64,000 nt of DNA. Source: Gonapodya sp. JEL0774 (lineage: Eukaryota; Monoblepharomycota; Monoblepharidomycetes; Monoblepharidales; Gonapodyaceae). A program made the translations under genes and the position numbers. Below, piece after piece: positions 34,741-45,792 of this stretch. The notes under the pieces are model-generated. The model was not told the DNA's origin. It made no database searches and saw only the letters and a program-made list of their open reading frames with translations. The DNA lies in assembly GCA_027604505.1 (NCBI GenBank), contig JADIIX010000035.1, positions 62,001 through 126,000 of the forward strand. Direction: 5' to 3'. The first letter of the stretch is position 1; every line of letters begins with the position of its first letter.

Positions 34741-36134
34741 TCATTCACCGAAACCAGACAAACTGACATAAGCAAAATAGAATCGCCATCTGATGCTTCC
34801 CATGGCAATAGGAGTTACGTAAGAAGAGTAGAAACCACAAATATTGACAAGTAAGTTGTTCAACCCCATGCCCTTGGCACAGTTCTTGTATGACAGTGGG
34901 ATGCACACAAACGGTATGGTGTCAGATACACGAAACGTCTGCGCAGGCGGATGCACTCACCAACTTCAACAGGATAGGGGACTTGCATCAACGTCCATCC
35001 AAAGCTGAATACAATTCCAAACAAGTGAATGAAAACAATAGCAATGTACGATGATGTTGTGTGGGTCGCGGTGGCAGTGACGCAAGTAGCAACAGCAAAG
35101 CCCATCACCGCGAGAGTGGTGCCCCAGACCAGAGGCGAAGCTTGCGACGCCCAATATGGTCCACAACCATGGCACCGGTCAATGCTGCCAAGAAAGAAAC
35201 AAGAGAGATGATGGCGTTGAGCAATAATTGTGTGTGCTCATCGGTGATCCCGACTTGTTTGAGCATCTGCACCAGTTCAAGACATGTTTGGAAACGGAAC
35301 AAAAATGAACAACGGACCTCTGCAGCGACAACACACAATTGGCATGAAACTCAAGCAGGACAAGTTTGTCCTTGGGTCGTCGTTGCCGTGGAAGTGTACC
35401 AAGATTTGCAGGGCTTCTTCTTGGTGACCATTGTTGATGAGCCAGCGCGGCGATTCGGGAATGAACCAGACGCACGAGATGACAATCAGCCCAACTAGGT
35501 AAGGTCATTGTCCGAAGGACAATCATCAGTGATATGTTGTCAGATGAAGAGGCAGCAACTCACACCAGAACGTGTTGTCGGGCGATTGTGCCCCAGTACG
35601 GCTGGACTAGGGAAATACAAAATTAGCGTGCAGTGAAGATCACAAAGACCACCGTATGCGAATCACATCCGACTCACAGGGTGTGCGATCTCTGTGACCC
35701 TGGATGGAGCTGCCGGACCCGAGAATAAATTGAGCCACCGTGAACTGGGCAACAGTTGTTGACATGGCTCCAATGATGATGAGTGACCTAAAGGCCATAC
35801 CTTTCCTACGCCATAGCTGTCTGCCAATGTACCAGCTGGGTGGATGCTGTGGGTCAGTCACTGACAGGCGTGGTGCTAGATGAGCTCCTAGCGTCTTCTC
35901 CTCATCAAAGAAAGCCGCCACAATAAACCCAATTGAGAAAATGAATTCGGTGAGCACACCAGTATCCGAGACACCAAAGTACTTGTGATACTGGGACATC
36001 GTGTTAATCCCGCTCATCAAGCTTCCATCGAAGCCGTAGGTAGCGGAGCTTACAAATCCGATGAGACAGAGCACGTAGAGTTTGGGAAGGTTGCCGGAGA
36101 AAGCACCACCCACAGATGTAGCTGGAGCGGACAT
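34741..36134 (-). pseudogene. MFS sugar permease (hexose/lactose-permease-like), degenerate
   Basis: Reads MSAPATSVGGAFSGN from 36134. Recognisable sugar-porter signatures are GFDGSLMSGINTMSQY (TM1 loop), the RRKGMAF loop 2-3 motif, the split VTEIAHP and PDNTFW, PESPRWLI (after TM6), the DHIGRRK loop 8-9 motif, VPYPVEV and AKGMGLNNLLVNICGF. The lesions are: a frame change between SSIQG and VTEIAHP; a missing base in the HGNDDP/KDKLVLLEF region (about 35370); loss of most of the TM7 segment; and no C-terminus beyond FYFAYV, where the NDUFAF7-like fragment begins. A would-be intron after VAAFF starts GATGAG instead of GTGAG. It lies head-to-head with the beta-galactosidase gene, 970 nt away. 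Confidence 0.75.
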
Positions 36135-36367
36135 GGTGAGGGGACAATTAGCAGTGAGCTAAGCGGTGCTGGGTGGAATCTGAGGAATTGGTAGCAAAAG
36201 AGAGATTGATGATTCTGGAGAATCTGGTGAGGATTCCTAAAGGTTTTGGAAGTTGACGTGGAGGCAAAGGCCGGCGGAGGTACCTGGGATGACTTCGCAA
36301 TAGGGAACGGGACGCAGTGATTGTAATGTAGTGGAATTGGTGCCCCGTGTCTTATGAGTGGAAGAAA

Positions 36368-36961
36368 TCACCTGCGCTTTACAGTTTCCGAGACCTGACA
36401 GGGGCACAGTTCATCAAAGAGGCCCCTCTCCTTGTCAGTGTCTGGGCTGGGAGGGCTGAAGACCTCAATTCTGATTGTGCTGGACGTAATCTCCACGGCA
36501 AAAGGCTTCTCAGAGCTTGAGCAAACACAAGGTTCCATCAGTTTCCATGGGTGTGTGGGAGACAACACAAAAAGGGCGTACGAAAAGCTCTGACTTGGCT
36601 CCCGATGTGATCGCAGTCTTGAGCCTGACACGGCTGCTGAGGATGGTGCACGTTTACAAGCTGCACCATCCGCGACAGCCGTATCAGGAGGCTTCCTGTA
36701 ACTCCGAAAAGTGTTATAACACAGGACAGGGAGAACACAGAGAGGGACAGAGGCCAAGAGAAAACATATCGGATAGAGAGTGTGATGGGAAGACAGCAAC
36801 ACCAACGCGGATCGCAGTGTGGACGGGGTTGGTTGGTCTGTGATCGATCTGCTTATGGTCCTCAGAGAGACGCCGAACGCTTCAACAAGCAACCGCGTTG
36901 GAACTTTGCCTTTTTGCCTTAATATCTTGCACGCATCAAGTCGCTGAGTGGTATATCCCAT
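36368..36961 (-). other. ORF with N-terminal helix-turn-helix, possible transposase remnant
   Basis: A 197-codon open frame. Only the first approximately 45 residues look like protein: TQRLDACKILRQKGKVPTRL then a GVSLRTISRSI recognition-helix pattern typical of Tc1/mariner or other HTH transposase N-termini. The remainder is low-quality (poly-Ser/Leu, no catalytic DDE motif), and part of it is read through the palindrome at 36627-36685. It may be a decayed DNA-transposon end; it is unlikely to be a functional gene. Confidence 0.3.
36627..36685. repeat. 24-bp imperfect inverted repeat, 11-nt loop
   Basis: The arm GACACGGCTGCTGAGGATGGTGCA (36627-36650) pairs with the reverse complement of 36662-36685 with about four mismatches. 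A cruciform or hairpin is possible. Position within the HTH-like ORF suggests either transposon-related structure or a regulatory palindrome upstream of the beta-galactosidase. Confidence 0.7.
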
Positions 36962-37106
36962 GTTTAGTTTCTGCTCCTTGTATTACATATAAAATGAGCA
37001 TTTGGACTGGACAAGTAAAAATTGCACGACCACACGATTGAAGAACGAACTTCGAGCTTCCCAGGCATTATTACATAACTCGGAAATAATCTCGCGGGAA
37101 TCTCGA

Positions 37107-40100
37107 ATGATGGCAAACACGGTGGCAAACGTGAGCGAGTTGGATGTGACGCCATTGGCAACACCAGCTGTCCACCCGCTGGCGGCGTTCGTGTCCGATC
37201 GTTCGATTCCGTCAATCAATGCTCTGCCTCATGTGTTTGGGACGTCGACAAACTTTCATCCGTACCCGAATTCCGACTTGGCTGCCGATGGTCTCAAAGA
37301 GTGGTACACCAAGATGGTTAACGTCGATTCCATCTCAGCGTTCCCCGAGAAGTGCTCCTGGATTCACTCTCTGGACACTTATGGCAACATAGAGGGTGGT
37401 GCCGACGTGACTGACCCCCTGGTTCCCTCGGCCACTCCAAAGCCGAAGCCGATCGCCCAAAACCGTTGGCTGTTTTCTCTCGCCCCCACCATCGAAGAAG
37501 CTCCTCTAGATTTTGCGCTGGATTCTAGCTATGTCCCCGTTCTCGCTGGACCAGAGGTTGAGTTCGCAGCCGAGAGCTCACTTGCCAAATCGGCGGTACG
37601 GGCGTGGAGGGAAATTGATGTACCTTGCAACTGGCAAATGCCCAGGAACTCGGCTATTGCTGAGGGCTCGGACGAGTATCGGTACGGGAAACCGTGGTAC
37701 ACCAAGTAAGTAAGAGCTCATCAGGGATTTGAGGAGGCGATTCTCCCAGGAACTCAGAGCGTGCCCATGATGCGTCAGTTAACGCATTGTAAGAATCAAA
37801 ATTAAAGCAGGTTTTAGGTGCAAGTCATGTGTTGGAACCGGAACATGGATTTCCGTGACTGGGTTCGGTTTCCGACAAGCGAACAGCCGAAGTGTCGATG
37901 GTGTGTCGAGCTGAAAGGCCGATCCAGCGAGCATCGGAAATGTTCCATAGACTTTCCTTAATGCATCACCACATTGACCGCAAACTTACCCTCTCACTAC
38001 CAAATCCGAATGTCTCGCTAGCGTCGTTTACCCAATCTCTATGTGCCCGCCGCACACACCGTCTCTCAATCCCACCGCCTCCTACCTCCTTGACTTCCAC
38101 CTACCATCCCACTTTCCCCTTCCCGCCTCAGGACCCCGTCCCACCATCCGTCTCACCTTCGCCGGCGTAGATTCGTGTTATCTTGCCTATCTCAACGGAC
38201 ATCTTGTTGGCGGGTCCAAGGGCAGCAGGTTGCCATGCTCTTACGACGTAACGGATTATTTGGTGGTGGATGACGACAGAGGACAGCGGGGAAACCAGAG
38301 ACTTACCGTTGTGGTGTGTCAATGGAGTGATGCAACATACCTTGAGGATCAAGATATGTGAGTCTCTGGTCTCTCTACTGGCAGGAAGTTGGTGTCTTTG
38401 CTGGTGTCACACATGGCCTATTTCTTTCTATCGAATTATCGTGGACACATCACACCTCTCACACAACGACCTGCCCCAGGTGGTGGCTCTCTGGCATCTT
38501 CCGTTCAGTCCACCTAACTTACCTACCCCCCTCGCCGCTCCACCTGCACGATATCTCCCTTACGCCAGTCTATAACTCCTCAACCAAGGCTGGCACCCTC
38601 ACTACCTGTGTTTCCGTTCGCGGAGACACAGCGGCCATCAAAGGGTATTCGATCAAGGTCCGCGTATGGGGCACGTCACCTACCACTCCCAACGCACCAC
38701 CTATCGAGCTATCGGCTCCAATAGCGAGCCCTGGATCTAGTACTTGTTTAGAGCGAGTGTTCTCGGGTGTGACTGGATGGACTGCAGAAACACCCGTTTT
38801 GTACACAGTGGCCGTAGCGTTGGTGTGCGATGGCAAAGAGGTGGAGGCCGTCAGCTCCATGGTGGGGTTCAGAAAGGTTGAAATTGTGGGAAAATCGGTG
38901 TTGGTGAATGGAAAACCCGTAATGTTCCGTGGTGTGGTGAGTATTGCGCTTCCGAGCAGCAATGGGAGTGCTGATGCGAATGCCTGACATGACATGGATC
39001 CATAGAACCGCCACGAGTGGCATCCAGTTCATGGTCGCGCTCTACCTCCTTCCACTGCCCTCGTTGATCTCCTCCTTGTCAAGCAAAACTCCTGCAACGC
39101 TCTCCGCACCTCCCATTACCCTCCGAGTCATCTTATTCCCCATCTTGCCTCTCAACTCGGTCTCTATCTTGTGCTCGAAAACGATCTCGAGACACATGGA
39201 TTTGAACTCGGTGCACCTCCAACGGGTGGAGGCGGGACGAGAGAACTCAATGTGCCTCAACCGAGCTCCGACCCCGTCTGGTGGCCTCAATACCGTGACA
39301 GAATGCGGCGCACGGTCGCACGGGATAAGAATCAGCCCTGTATTGTTATGTGGTCCATGGGGAATGAGGCTGGGTTCGGTGTCAATTTGATGAATCTGGC
39401 AGCATGGATTCGTGCTGGAGCCTTTGGGTACCATGTAAACCAAAAGCGGGAAGCTAATACTGTGGACGAGGATGGCTGGACGGGGCTTGGTGCGGGACAT
39501 GGCTTACCTATACATTACGAAGGGGATTACCGGTGTGAGGCGGCCGACGTTTACAGCCAGATGTAGTGAGTAGGGCGATCCTTTCTCAGATTTGAAGCAA
39601 GGAGCGAACGCTTATACTTTTTGTTATTTTCATTTCATATTGATTCGTTAGTCCATCTCATGAACAGGTGGATAACGTTGGGAAGGGTGAGGCAGGATAT
39701 GGGAAGCCTTACATTTTGTGCGAGTACGCCCACACTATGGGTAGGTTACCTCAAGGAAATTTGATTCTTTTTTGGCCAATAGAGAAACGAAACCTTCAAT
39801 GTTTCCTTTCCAGGTACCGGCCCTGGTGGCCTCGCAGAGTATTCAGAACTTTTCCGGAAGCACTTCCCACGCATCCAAGGCGGTTGGATTTGGGAATTGT
39901 TGGAACACGGTGTGCTGATGCGGGACTCTGCAACAGGCAAGCCTTACTATGCTTTTGGCGGTGATTTTGGGGAGGATGTTCATGACGGAAACTTCATTGT
40001 CGACGGTCTGGTGAGAGGAGGAAGAGAGCCGAAGACGGGCTTGTTGGAGATGAAAAAGGTGCTCTCGGCTGTGAGGATTGCAGTAGAACCTGCTGTTGAC

Positions 40101-41521
40101 GGTAAAGCGTGTGTCATAGTTTGGAATGAGTACGACTTTGTGGGATTGGAGCACTTGAACTTGCAGTGGACTTTGACCAAGGAGGGCGAGACGATTGAGT
40201 CCGGAGTCATTCCATCGGTGCAATACTCGGGGACTGCTCCTTGGACTTCGAGGAGGCTTGAGATTGCTTTTAACACGAAAGTTCCCAAGGTGGATAGTGC
40301 TGAGTGGGTGCTCACTGTTGTCGCAACTCTGAAAGCAAAGACTGTTTGGGCTGCAGCCGGTCATGAGCTTGCATGGGGCCAAGGCATCTTGCGAGAGAAG
40401 ACTTGGTTGCCTGTCAGCGCCATCACATCTCTTCCCGCAAAGGCTGGCACCGATGCTCAGGTGTCTGCTTCTCAAAGTTCTACCACGATATTAGTGGAGA
40501 ACCCATCATTCCGTGTCATTTTCGACCGTGTCCGTGGCACACTTGTGGATTGGAGCATCGTCAGATTGGATGGAAGTCGACAGGCCATTATGACGCATGG
40601 TCCTCGCTTTAACCTCTGGCGGCCTCCGACGGACAACGACATGTACCACACCAAAGCGTGGCGATACAATGGACTCGATAGAGTGCGACACATGACAGTC
40701 AAGGTGGATGTGGAGACGGTGAAGGCGCGGAAAGAAGGTCAGGCGTTGGACTCTGTTCGCGTGAAGATTGTGAGCAGGGTGGGCCCTCCGGTGTGGGATT
40801 GGGCTGTCAAGGTGGTTTACAACTGGGAGATCTTTTCGAATGGAGTGATTGAACTTGGTGTTGATGCAGAATTCATTGACAACGTCGTGAAAACAATGAT
40901 TCCGAAGTAAGTGAGCACGAGGTGGACCATGATTGGCCACGGCATGCAGACTGTCTCACCATTCACGAAATCAACAGAATCGGCCTTAACGCCCGTATCC
41001 CCAACTCGCTCCAGTCAATCGCGTGGTACGGTCTAGGACCCCACGATGCGTACGTAGACGTCGGTAACTCTGCCCGCCTCGGTGCCCATTCTGCAGACTC
41101 CGTCACCGCACTCGACGGGCGTTTCGAAATGACATCCCCCCAAGAAGCCGGTAACCGTCATGGAACGCGATGGGTCCAGATTCGCGACCCAGCAACCGGT
41201 AGTGGGTTCAGGGTGGAGGGTGCCTCTTCACCTTTCGACTTTTCTGTATCACGATTTACTGACAAGGAGGTGATGGATGCAAAGCATCCAACGGATTTAC
41301 AGAAAATTTTGAACGAAAAGTCACGCCAGAGAGTGTCCAGGGGACCGTCTTTGGAGACAGACACTTACATTCTCAACCTCGACCATCGCCACAATGGAAT
41401 CGGGACCAATAGTTGCGGCCCCGACGTTTTACCGCCTTATCAGCTATTGCCCGGCAATTTCAGATGGAAAATGCGGTTCGTTCCCTTGGGAGGAGAGGGA
41501 GGTTTGTCTGCACGAATCTGA
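37107..41521 (+). CDS. Beta-galactosidase, glycoside hydrolase family 2 (LacZ/LAC4-type)
   Basis: Multi-exon gene of roughly 1,200 residues. Exon 1 (37107..37705) is in phase with exon 2 from 38022. An N-terminal extension of about 60 residues leads into the sugar-binding/jelly-roll domain (FHPYPNSDL, IDVPCNWQMP, VVYPISMCPPH, FAGVDSCYLAYLNGHLVGGSKGSRLP). The TIM barrel follows: VLVNGKPVMFRGVNRHEWHP, the acid/base Glu in WSMGNEAGFG (about 39366), and the nucleophile Glu in ILCEYAHTMG (about 39722), split by an intron after MG. The C-terminal small-chain domain has NLWRPPTDND and WYGLGPHDAY. No signal peptide, so intracellular lactose/galactoside hydrolysis is expected. Intron 1 is unusually long (316 nt). 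Divergent from a dead sugar permease. Confidence 0.88.
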
Positions 41522-41669
41522 ATACTGACTGGTAAAGTGGACTTGGCGACTGCAATTCAGCAAAGAAACTGCGGACATCTTTGGTAGAACTAGCTGCATA
41601 TGCTGCGCTAGATGTATGGCGTGAATTTATGCAGAGTTTTCTACTACTGACATGTGTTCAGCGTCATCG

Positions 41670-43696
41670 CTATTCTCGCTCAAAGACAGCTGCTGCTCCC
41701 ATTCCTGGCCCCGACAAAATATTGAATCAAAACTACGGGACACAGTATCCAATCTCGAGCCACACTCTCACTCACCGGTACCGATACACATGCTGGTGAC
41801 ACCGATCTTCTTACCGGTCCTCTTGAGCTCTGTCAAAAGAGTTGAAATCTGACGAGCACCGGTCGCACCGAGAGGGTGGCCAAAAGCTAGGTTCGGGAGC
41901 AGTTTGAGTCGCTTGTACAAGAGTTGGGAGTTCACAGTCCCATCGCCAACGTACCTATCGCACCGCCCTTGGGGTTCACCTTTTTCGGGTCCAGGCCGAG
42001 CTTCTTGACCGTGTAGACAGCCTGGGAGGCAAAAGCCTCATTGATTTCACTGTTGGGGGAGTGACAAGAAGAATGAAGACAAAGTTGTTTAAAGGGTCGA
42101 CTTGAAAGACCCACAAGACTGACGGATGGGTAGGATCACGGACCGAAACATTTGTCAGCGCGTCGGTGTCGGAGTCCGGGTTGACATAGTTCACTCACCA
42201 TCGACTTGCTCTTTCTTGAGGCCGGCTTTGTGGAGAGCGACGGGAATAGCGTAGGCCTTACCGAGATATTGCGCGTGAAAATCGAAATTCAGGGAAGCGC
42301 TTCCGGGGAATCCCACTAAACTTACAGGACCTATACCCATAACACTTCGCACAGGAACGGAGTTGTGGTGAGAAAACGTTCAGCTGCCTTTGTTTGTGCA
42401 TTCACTTCGAACCGACAAAAACTCACCGTGGGGGCACACCGACGACTGCAAATGTGACAAACTTGCCCTGAATCGGAAGCTTAAGTTTCTCTGCGGTGGA
42501 CCGCCTCATTAACAAGACGGCCGCTGCACCATCCGATACTTGCGAGGCGTTGCCGGCGGTGGTTGATCCATCTTCGGAGAAGGCGGGTTTCAACTTTCCC
42601 AGGGTCTGTGCAGTCGTTCCCTCACGGATGCCGTCGTCTCTGTCTGCCACTACCTCCCCGTTCTCCCCCTTGACCGTAATTTTAAGTACCTCCTCATCAA
42701 ACCACCCGTTTTTCCAAGCCTCTGCGGCCCTCCTGTGGGATTCCGCCGAGAACGTGTCCTGTTCCACTCTGGTAATTTTATAGTCCTCAGCAACGTTCTC
42801 CGAGGTTATTCCCATGGGGATCAAGACATCTGCGATGACGGGGTCTTGTTCGACAAGGTTCTCCGAGATTTCGGACATTGCACCAGCGCCGTAGAATTTG
42901 GTCATGGACTCAACACCGGCTCCGATGCCGATGTCGATGTAGCCGGCTTTAATGGACGACGCGATAGCTAGGGAGATTCGGTGAGGCCTTGAATATCTCA
43001 GTTGTTGTTTTCCTCGCATTCTCACTTGCAACAGCCTGAAGACCCGAACTGCATTGTCTGTTGACAGTTGAAACTGCGGTTTCGACGGGAAACCTTGAAA
43101 ATGTGAAGACGGTCGGTCAAAGTATCACCTTCAATAGGGCGGCACGTCTTCCAGCACCCCCTGAAGACACTTGTAGACCATATAGACTATGGAAATACAG
43201 CGGAGCTCCGACAAATCATAAAAATTGAAGCCGGGTTCGATTACTTACCCGGCAGCCAACATGGCAACTCTCGCCGCATTGGCTCCACCCCCTGCGGGTA
43301 GCACGTTTCCCACTTGAATGTCATCGACAAGCTTCTTGTCGAGTCCGACCTTGTCACAAACAGCTGCCAAAAGTGGAGCGAGGTACTCTTCTGGTAGCAC
43401 GGCAGCGAGCGGGCCTTTGCGAGCGCGAGTGATGGGAGTGCGGAGAGCCGACACAATCACGATGTCATCGGGGCGCTTGGAACCGATGGTACCTATGAAT
43501 GGCGAAGAGAGCAATTCAATATAAAAGGAGTTTGTTGGAAACGTAGGGAGGGAGGATGGGCGTGTGTTTGGAACAATGAATCAGAGTTTCAAACGCTCGC
43601 AGAAGTTCTTTGATATTCACCGAGCTCGCCCTTTGACGTCTTCCCGGACTTCAGGTGCGCCGTCACCTGTTCAATTCTGTCGTAGGGAGTCGACAT
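41670..43696 (-). CDS. POT1: Peroxisomal 3-ketoacyl-CoA thiolase with PTS2
   Basis: First exon 43621..43696 encodes [24 protein letters not shown] (residues 7-15) fits the PTS2 consensus R-[LVIQ]-x5-[HQ]-[LA] exactly, so import into peroxisomes through PEX7 is predicted. The thiolase body follows: [12 protein letters not shown], the nucleophile Cys in [64 protein letters not shown] with the catalytic His, and the second Cys in SMCIGTGMG. The last exon ends [11 protein letters not shown]. It catalyses the thiolytic last step of fatty-acid beta-oxidation. Several short introns; frame intact. Convergent with the beta-galactosidase gene, 148 nt apart. Confidence 0.9.
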
Positions 43697-44293
43697 TGCT
43701 ATTCACTCGGGTTGTGGGTGGCTGTAGATGGGAGGAATCGGAGAACGAATACGCCGTCACCTGCAGCCGGACACGGTGCCTATTGCGTTGGAATAATATC
43801 CACGGGAAATGCAAGAATGCTCTTGCTTCAGCTACTTACCTTCAGAATGACCAAGAGCTGTATTGGGCGGTACAAATCTTTGATTTGGGTCCGAATACCG
43901 AATATTCGCAACGCTGTTGCCGCTATCACAACATTTCTCCGAAAGCCATGTGATTCTGCATCATGATTCTGATCGTCCCCCATCATGTATCGCACCCACC
44001 CTGAGCACTAAAATGAGCAAGATTTAGCAAAGGAATCCCATCGAAAAAAAAAAATAAGCAAAAGAAATCTTTTGCCATCTTCATGGTTTAGCAATACAAA
44101 ACCGCACCATCCATGCCGAGCACCACTGCACCATTTCCAGGATTGATGGGGACAAAAGGCCTGGAGTAGTATGGAGTGGGGAGTACGTTTTTCATGGATA
44201 CTTAATCAATTATAATGAACATGGTAATTGAAGTGGGATGCGGGCTCACAAGGGAAACGGCACGCCGTTCCCTTGCAACACCAAGCATCGCCG
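43697..44293. other. Divergent intergenic region
   Basis: About 600 nt between thiolase (minus) and the tRNA-binding protein (plus). An A10 run occurs near 44045. No gene recognised. Confidence 0.4.
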
Positions 44294-45260
44294 ATGCCAC
44301 CACGAATTTTCATTCCCGCTTTGATCTCGCGTTTCAAACCATCTCCGGCCAAGCCTTTTGTTGGCTCCACACAATTCGCGTGCTCGCAGTCGTTATCTCG
44401 ATCATGCTCCCACTCCGAATGGCAGTTGCGGACAGCCACCTCTTTGGCCTCTCTAACTGCATGTCGATTTTCTTCGACTATCGCCTCCCCATCCTCGCCT
44501 TTCAAGAAGAAATCGGCTCCCAAAGCCCTATCCCCAACTCCCGAACTTCTCGATTTGCGCGTGGGACGAATCATGACCGTCGACCGGCATCCCAACGCCG
44601 ACTCGATATATCTTTTGAAGCTCGATGTTGGTGATCCTGATGGACCCAGGTGGGTCTTAATGATTGCTCGTCGAAAGCAGGTGACGACGAGTTGATTCAC
44701 ACAATTTTCCCCCCGCTATCACCACCACCGAAAGAAACGTATGCTCCGGCCTCGTGCCGTACATGACAGCAAGCGAGCTTCTGGAAACGCGGAACGTGGT
44801 TGCTGTGTGCAATCTCAAACCGGCGAAGTAACTGACAACTCCCGGTATCAATGTGACGTCGACGGGTCCAACCATTTTCGTCGGTATGCCTTTCAGAATC
44901 CGTGGCGTCGAATCCCAAGCCATGCTTCTCGCCGCAAGTCCTCCCTCTGCCCCCAGCTCTGACTCCCAGACTTCATCTCCCCCAACTTCCATCTCCATCC
45001 TCCGCACGCCCCCTTCCTGTCCACCAGGTGCACCAATTTTCTTCCCGTCATACCGTACCACTGAAGCCTCCCTCAAATACAAAGTGTTGGGCCGAACTCA
45101 ATGGGAAGCCGTTCGCTTGGGACTCCGAGTCGCACCAGGTGGGAAAGTCTCGTGGAGTGCGAGCTTGAGTGCCAATATGTCTGCAGGAGAGATTATGTCG
45201 ACAGATTATGGCGAGATTCGATGTGTCGAGGAGGCGTGGGTTGGCGGGGAGGTGTCTTGA
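44294..45260 (+). CDS. EMAPII/OB-fold tRNA-binding protein, probably mitochondrial
   Basis: Model join(44294..44649,44735..44827,44897..45260), 270 residues, phases consistent. The N-terminal approximately 75 residues are basic, Ser-rich and acid-poor (MPPRIFIPALISRFKPSPAK), as in mitochondrial presequences, followed by FKKK. The tRNA-binding OB-fold begins LLDLRVGRIMTVDRHPNADS (L-D-[IL]-R-V-G-x-I hallmark), continues CSGLVPYMTASELLETRNVV and ends AVCNLKPAKIRGVESQAMLL, all classic for Arc1p/AIMP1/EMAPII and Trbp111 domains. The C-terminal 100 residues resemble the EMAPII extension. Fungal Arc1p is cytosolic and lacks a presequence, so an organellar stand-alone version is of interest. No synthetase domain is attached. 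Confidence 0.75.
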
Positions 45261-45712
45261 TGGTGTTTGGAGGATCTCATGGTACACTTTGGGATATCCA
45301 AAGAGTTTAAAACTTGATTTGATAGCGGGGATATTCCTCCTTGAACAATAGTTTCAAAGCGGAGCATGACAAATCTTGGGACGACCCCCACCGTTCCGAC
45401 AATTATGCCCTTACTGTGAACCACCGTCCCACTGCATGTTGCAACGAAAAAAATAATACACTTCATTACAAATAAAATGAGATGACGACGAGAGTAGTAC
45501 CACGACCCCGATTCCAGAAGTTTGCAGATGCAAGTATGCTATTACAAACTGCACGCGCTCGCCTATCAACCGAGTACCGGGTGCTATAGTAACGCTTACA
45601 CCGTTCCCAGCTGCTTTGCCTTTTGTGTGATTTGCAGAATTCGAAACAAAACGTGAACTTCAAAACAAAATTTGATGATTTATATACCCAATTTTTCCTT
45701 TCCTGCAAGCAC
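45261..45712. other. Intergenic, upstream of tRNA gene
   Basis: About 450 nt, AT-rich, including AATAAAATG-type polyadenylation-like motifs near 45455-45480. A weak 80-codon minus frame here resembles nothing. Confidence 0.4.
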
Positions 45713-45784
45713 GGGATGATGGTTTAAGGGTATAATTGCCGCTTCGGGTGCGGCAGGCTCCGGGTTCGAGTCCCGGTCGTCCCC
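45713..45784 (+). tRNA. tRNA-Pro (anticodon CGG)
   Basis: 72-nt cloverleaf without intron. Acceptor stem GGGATGA pairs with TCGTCCC (one G-T pair), discriminator C at 45784. The anticodon stem CCGC/GCGG closes the loop TTCGGGT, giving anticodon CGG at 45745-45747 for the CCG codon. The T-arm is CCGGG-TTCGAGT-CCCGG and contains the B-box GGTTCGAGTCC. A T5 run at about 45788-45792 ends the unit as the Pol III terminator. CCA is not encoded, as expected for eukaryotes. Confidence 0.93.
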
Positions 45785-45787
45785 CTC

Positions 45788-45792
45788 TTTTT
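45788..45792 (+). terminator. RNA polymerase III terminator of tRNA-Pro
   Basis: T5 run four bases after the tRNA 3' end, followed by further T-rich sequence (TTCTTTCTTTCTCTTTTC). Confidence 0.75.

Larger units (their letters stand above)
36135..37106. other. Divergent region between permease pseudogene and beta-galactosidase
   Basis: About 970 nt. It contains the helix-turn-helix ORF at 36368-36961 and a long imperfect palindrome at 36627-36685 (both listed). Otherwise no recognised gene. It should hold the beta-galactosidase promoter and the former permease promoter. Confidence 0.5.

Noticed and set aside
39843-40475. 210-codon minus-strand ORF
   Set aside because: Lies opposite the catalytic and middle part of the beta-galactosidase, whose conserved motifs are on the plus strand.
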